64,000 nt of DNA from Microcoleus vaginatus HSN003 (lineage in GTDB: Bacteria > Cyanobacteriota > Cyanobacteriia > Cyanobacteriales > Microcoleaceae). Positions 62,679 to 64,000 of this stretch are shown piece by piece (positions within the stretch are counted from its first letter, which is position 1; each line of letters begins with the position of its first letter). Position numbers and translations under genes: made by a program. The notes beneath the pieces are model-generated. The model ran no database searches. It was not told the DNA's origin and saw nothing but the letters and a program-made list of their open reading frames with translations. The stretch lies in assembly GCF_022701255.1 (NCBI RefSeq), contig NZ_CP031705.1, positions 1,873,501 to 1,937,500 of the forward strand. Reading direction: 5' to 3'.

Positions 62679-64000
62679 ATGCTTGCATACATTCTGGCGT
62701 TGGCGGTCGGTCTAGGCAGCTTCAGTATTTACATGGCGGCCTTCTTTTTTCCAGAAGTGCACCGCAAAAGTGATTTTACGTGGAGCGGGGTAGGGCTTTT
62801 TTATGCGTTAATTTTATGGGCTTGTGCGGGACGAATTACTGGTGCTCTCCTGCTTGGTCAAATGGCGGGCGTGGCGATGTTGGGCTGGTTTGCCTGGGAA
62901 ACTCTGACTTTGCGCCGGCAGGTGACGCCCGTTGCTGAGCAAACGCCGATTCCTCAGTCGGCGAATTTGGCTGCAGCAGGCGTGCCCTTGGCTGGCTTGT
63001 TTGCCAAGAAAAAAGAACCCGCAGCAGCGAAAAAACCTAAGTTTGTTCGATCGCCCAAACCGAAAACTGATGTGGTTCCAGCACCCACTATGGATAAGGG
63101 CGAGGTAAAGCTAGAGGAACAGCCGGCGATTCCCCCCATAGCTGAAAGTATTGCTGAAAGTTCGATCGAGGCGACGGCCGAAAGTGCGATCGCCCCTGAC
63201 TTGAAAATTCCCGACTCGAAACCACCTGCAATTGCAGAAATACCAGTGTTTTCAGTCGAAACTCCTGCTGCTGAGACTTCACCAACCCCAGCAGAATTAG
63301 CCAGCAGTTTCACTCCTCTACCTCTACCTCTAGAAATTTCAGAAATAGCCGTTGCACCAAGTGTGGAGCCAGCAGAGGCTCAGCCAGAGCCTCCACAGCA
63401 GCTAGAAGCAGATGATTTTGACGAGGAAACAGAATGGAGGAGAGCCGTTAAAGAGTCGCAGGCGGCAGCGGCGGCGGCCCCAACTCCTCTAACCCCTCCA
63501 ACTTCTCCAACTTCTCCAACTTCTCCTAAACCAGCTAAAAAATCCGGCGGTTTCGGAAGTCTGTTCGACAATATCAAAAATAGTCTCGGCGGTATGTTGG
63601 GACTCGGTGCGGGTAAAAACAAGTCTGATGCAACTCCGCAGACGCCAAAACCTTCAGTGACTCCAGAATCGATCGCACCTGAATCTAAAATAACGGCAAC
63701 TCCTGCACCGGGTATCGACAAGATTCTCGAATCCGAATTAGCCCAGGCGGCTGCAGAAGTTGCAGCCGAAAGCAGCAACACTGCTGTTGAAACAAGCTTT
63801 GGAGTGCCGTTTCCCAACGATGTTGAAGCAATGGCCGAGTTGATGGCCACAGAAACCGCAAGTTCTGACAAAATAGCGGAAAGTCCGATCGAAGATCGAT
63901 CGTCCGCTGACACCCAGACACCTCTGGCTGCGGTTGGTGAACCGGAAGCAGCAGCAGGCGTAACGGAAGCACAAGCCCCTGCTGTATCTCTGGAAACCCA
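62679..64000 (+). CDS. ycf66: Ycf66-family membrane protein (partial, runs off right end)
   Basis: ATG 62679 with GGAGG ten bases upstream opens 440 codons to the window edge. The N-terminus MLAYILALAVGLGSFSIYMA, EVHRKSDFTWSGVGLFYALI and LLLGQMAGVAMLGWFAWETL forms three membrane segments and is the Ycf66 domain known from cyanobacteria and some plastids. From residue ~95 the protein is a long, low-complexity acidic tail rich in Ala, Pro, Ser and Glu (PTPLTPPTSPTSPTSPKPAK). Function unknown; the plastid copy is not essential. The tail is much longer than in plastid homologues. Confidence 0.85.
   Translation, partial: MLAYILALAVGLGSFSIYMAAFFFPEVHRKSDFTWSGVGLFYALILWACAGRITGALLLGQMAGVAMLGWFAWETLTLRRQVTPVAEQTPIPQSANLAAAGVPLAGLFAKKKEPAAAKKPKFVRSPKPKTDVVPAPTMDKGEVKLEEQPAIPPIAESIAESSIEATAESAIAPDLKIPDSKPPAIAEIPVFSVETPAAETSPTPAELASSFTPLPLPLEISEIAVAPSVEPAEAQPEPPQQLEADDFDEETEWRRAVKESQAAAAAAPTPLTPPTSPTSPTSPKPAKKSGGFGSLFDNIKNSLGGMLGLGAGKNKSDATPQTPKPSVTPESIAPESKITATPAPGIDKILESELAQAAAEVAAESSNTAVETSFGVPFPNDVEAMAELMATETASSDKIAESPIEDRSSADTQTPLAAVGEPEAAAGVTEAQAPAVSLET

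Overview
The window is chromosomal DNA of a filamentous cyanobacterium, most likely Oscillatoriales (Microcoleus/Oscillatoria/Phormidium type). The evidence is the kaiA-kaiB-kaiC clock genes, the pipX-pipY-sepF-proC neighbourhood, a Ycf66 gene, DUF3119 and DUF3086 genes, very frequent GCGATCGC (HIP1-like) sites, and many 7-bp tandem repeats and palindromic repeats between genes.

Region 1 (1-5.7 kb) is a defence/toxin-antitoxin island. A giant minus-strand ORF of at least 1501 codons runs off the left edge. It has a Cap4/DUF4297-like nuclease head, a STAND-type P-loop NTPase and about 1000 residues of unassigned helical tail, which resembles an Avs-type anti-phage sensor. It abuts a MazE-like antitoxin whose MazF partner is cut to about 25 codons, and an intact DUF433/DUF5615 pair follows. 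Region 2 (5.8-12 kb) holds a glutathione transferase-like gene, an exported TPR protein and a CBS-PAS hybrid kinase with degenerate receivers, divergent from kaiA. Region 3 (12.2-19.2 kb) holds kaiA, kaiB and kaiC, a decayed EAL gene, and an RsbQ hydrolase paired with an RsbP-type PAS protein. In that protein the expected phosphatase is replaced by a cyanobacteriochrome-like GAF plus GGDEF. Light, a small-molecule signal, c-di-GMP and the clock therefore meet in about 10 kb.

Region 4 (19.2-28 kb) holds a tRNA-Gly, uvrC (with a repeat inserted in frame) and a general amino-acid ABC transporter with a PD-(D/E)XK-like gene inside it. Region 5 (28-36 kb) holds a 1705-residue multi-PAS hybrid kinase, a fasciclin protein and a tandemly duplicated toxin-like/immunity-like module in which one toxin-like gene carries a nonsense codon. 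Region 6 (36-44 kb) holds a small heat shock protein, an MlaE-type lipid permease with DUF3119/DUF3086/PlsY neighbours, an RTX protein and a Ser/Thr kinase fused to a periplasmic-binding-type domain. Region 7 (44-50 kb) is the housekeeping block proC, sepF, pipY, pipX, acpS, ecfT and der.

Region 8 (50-64 kb) holds a nucleoside transporter, an acireductone dioxygenase-like cupin, a methyltransferase and a CBS-HEPN protein. It continues with an ECF sigma/cupin anti-sigma pair divergent from a DUF4331-TPR-NicO set, and ends in a Ycf66-family gene cut by the right edge. No rRNA, CRISPR array, prophage or intact insertion sequence was seen.
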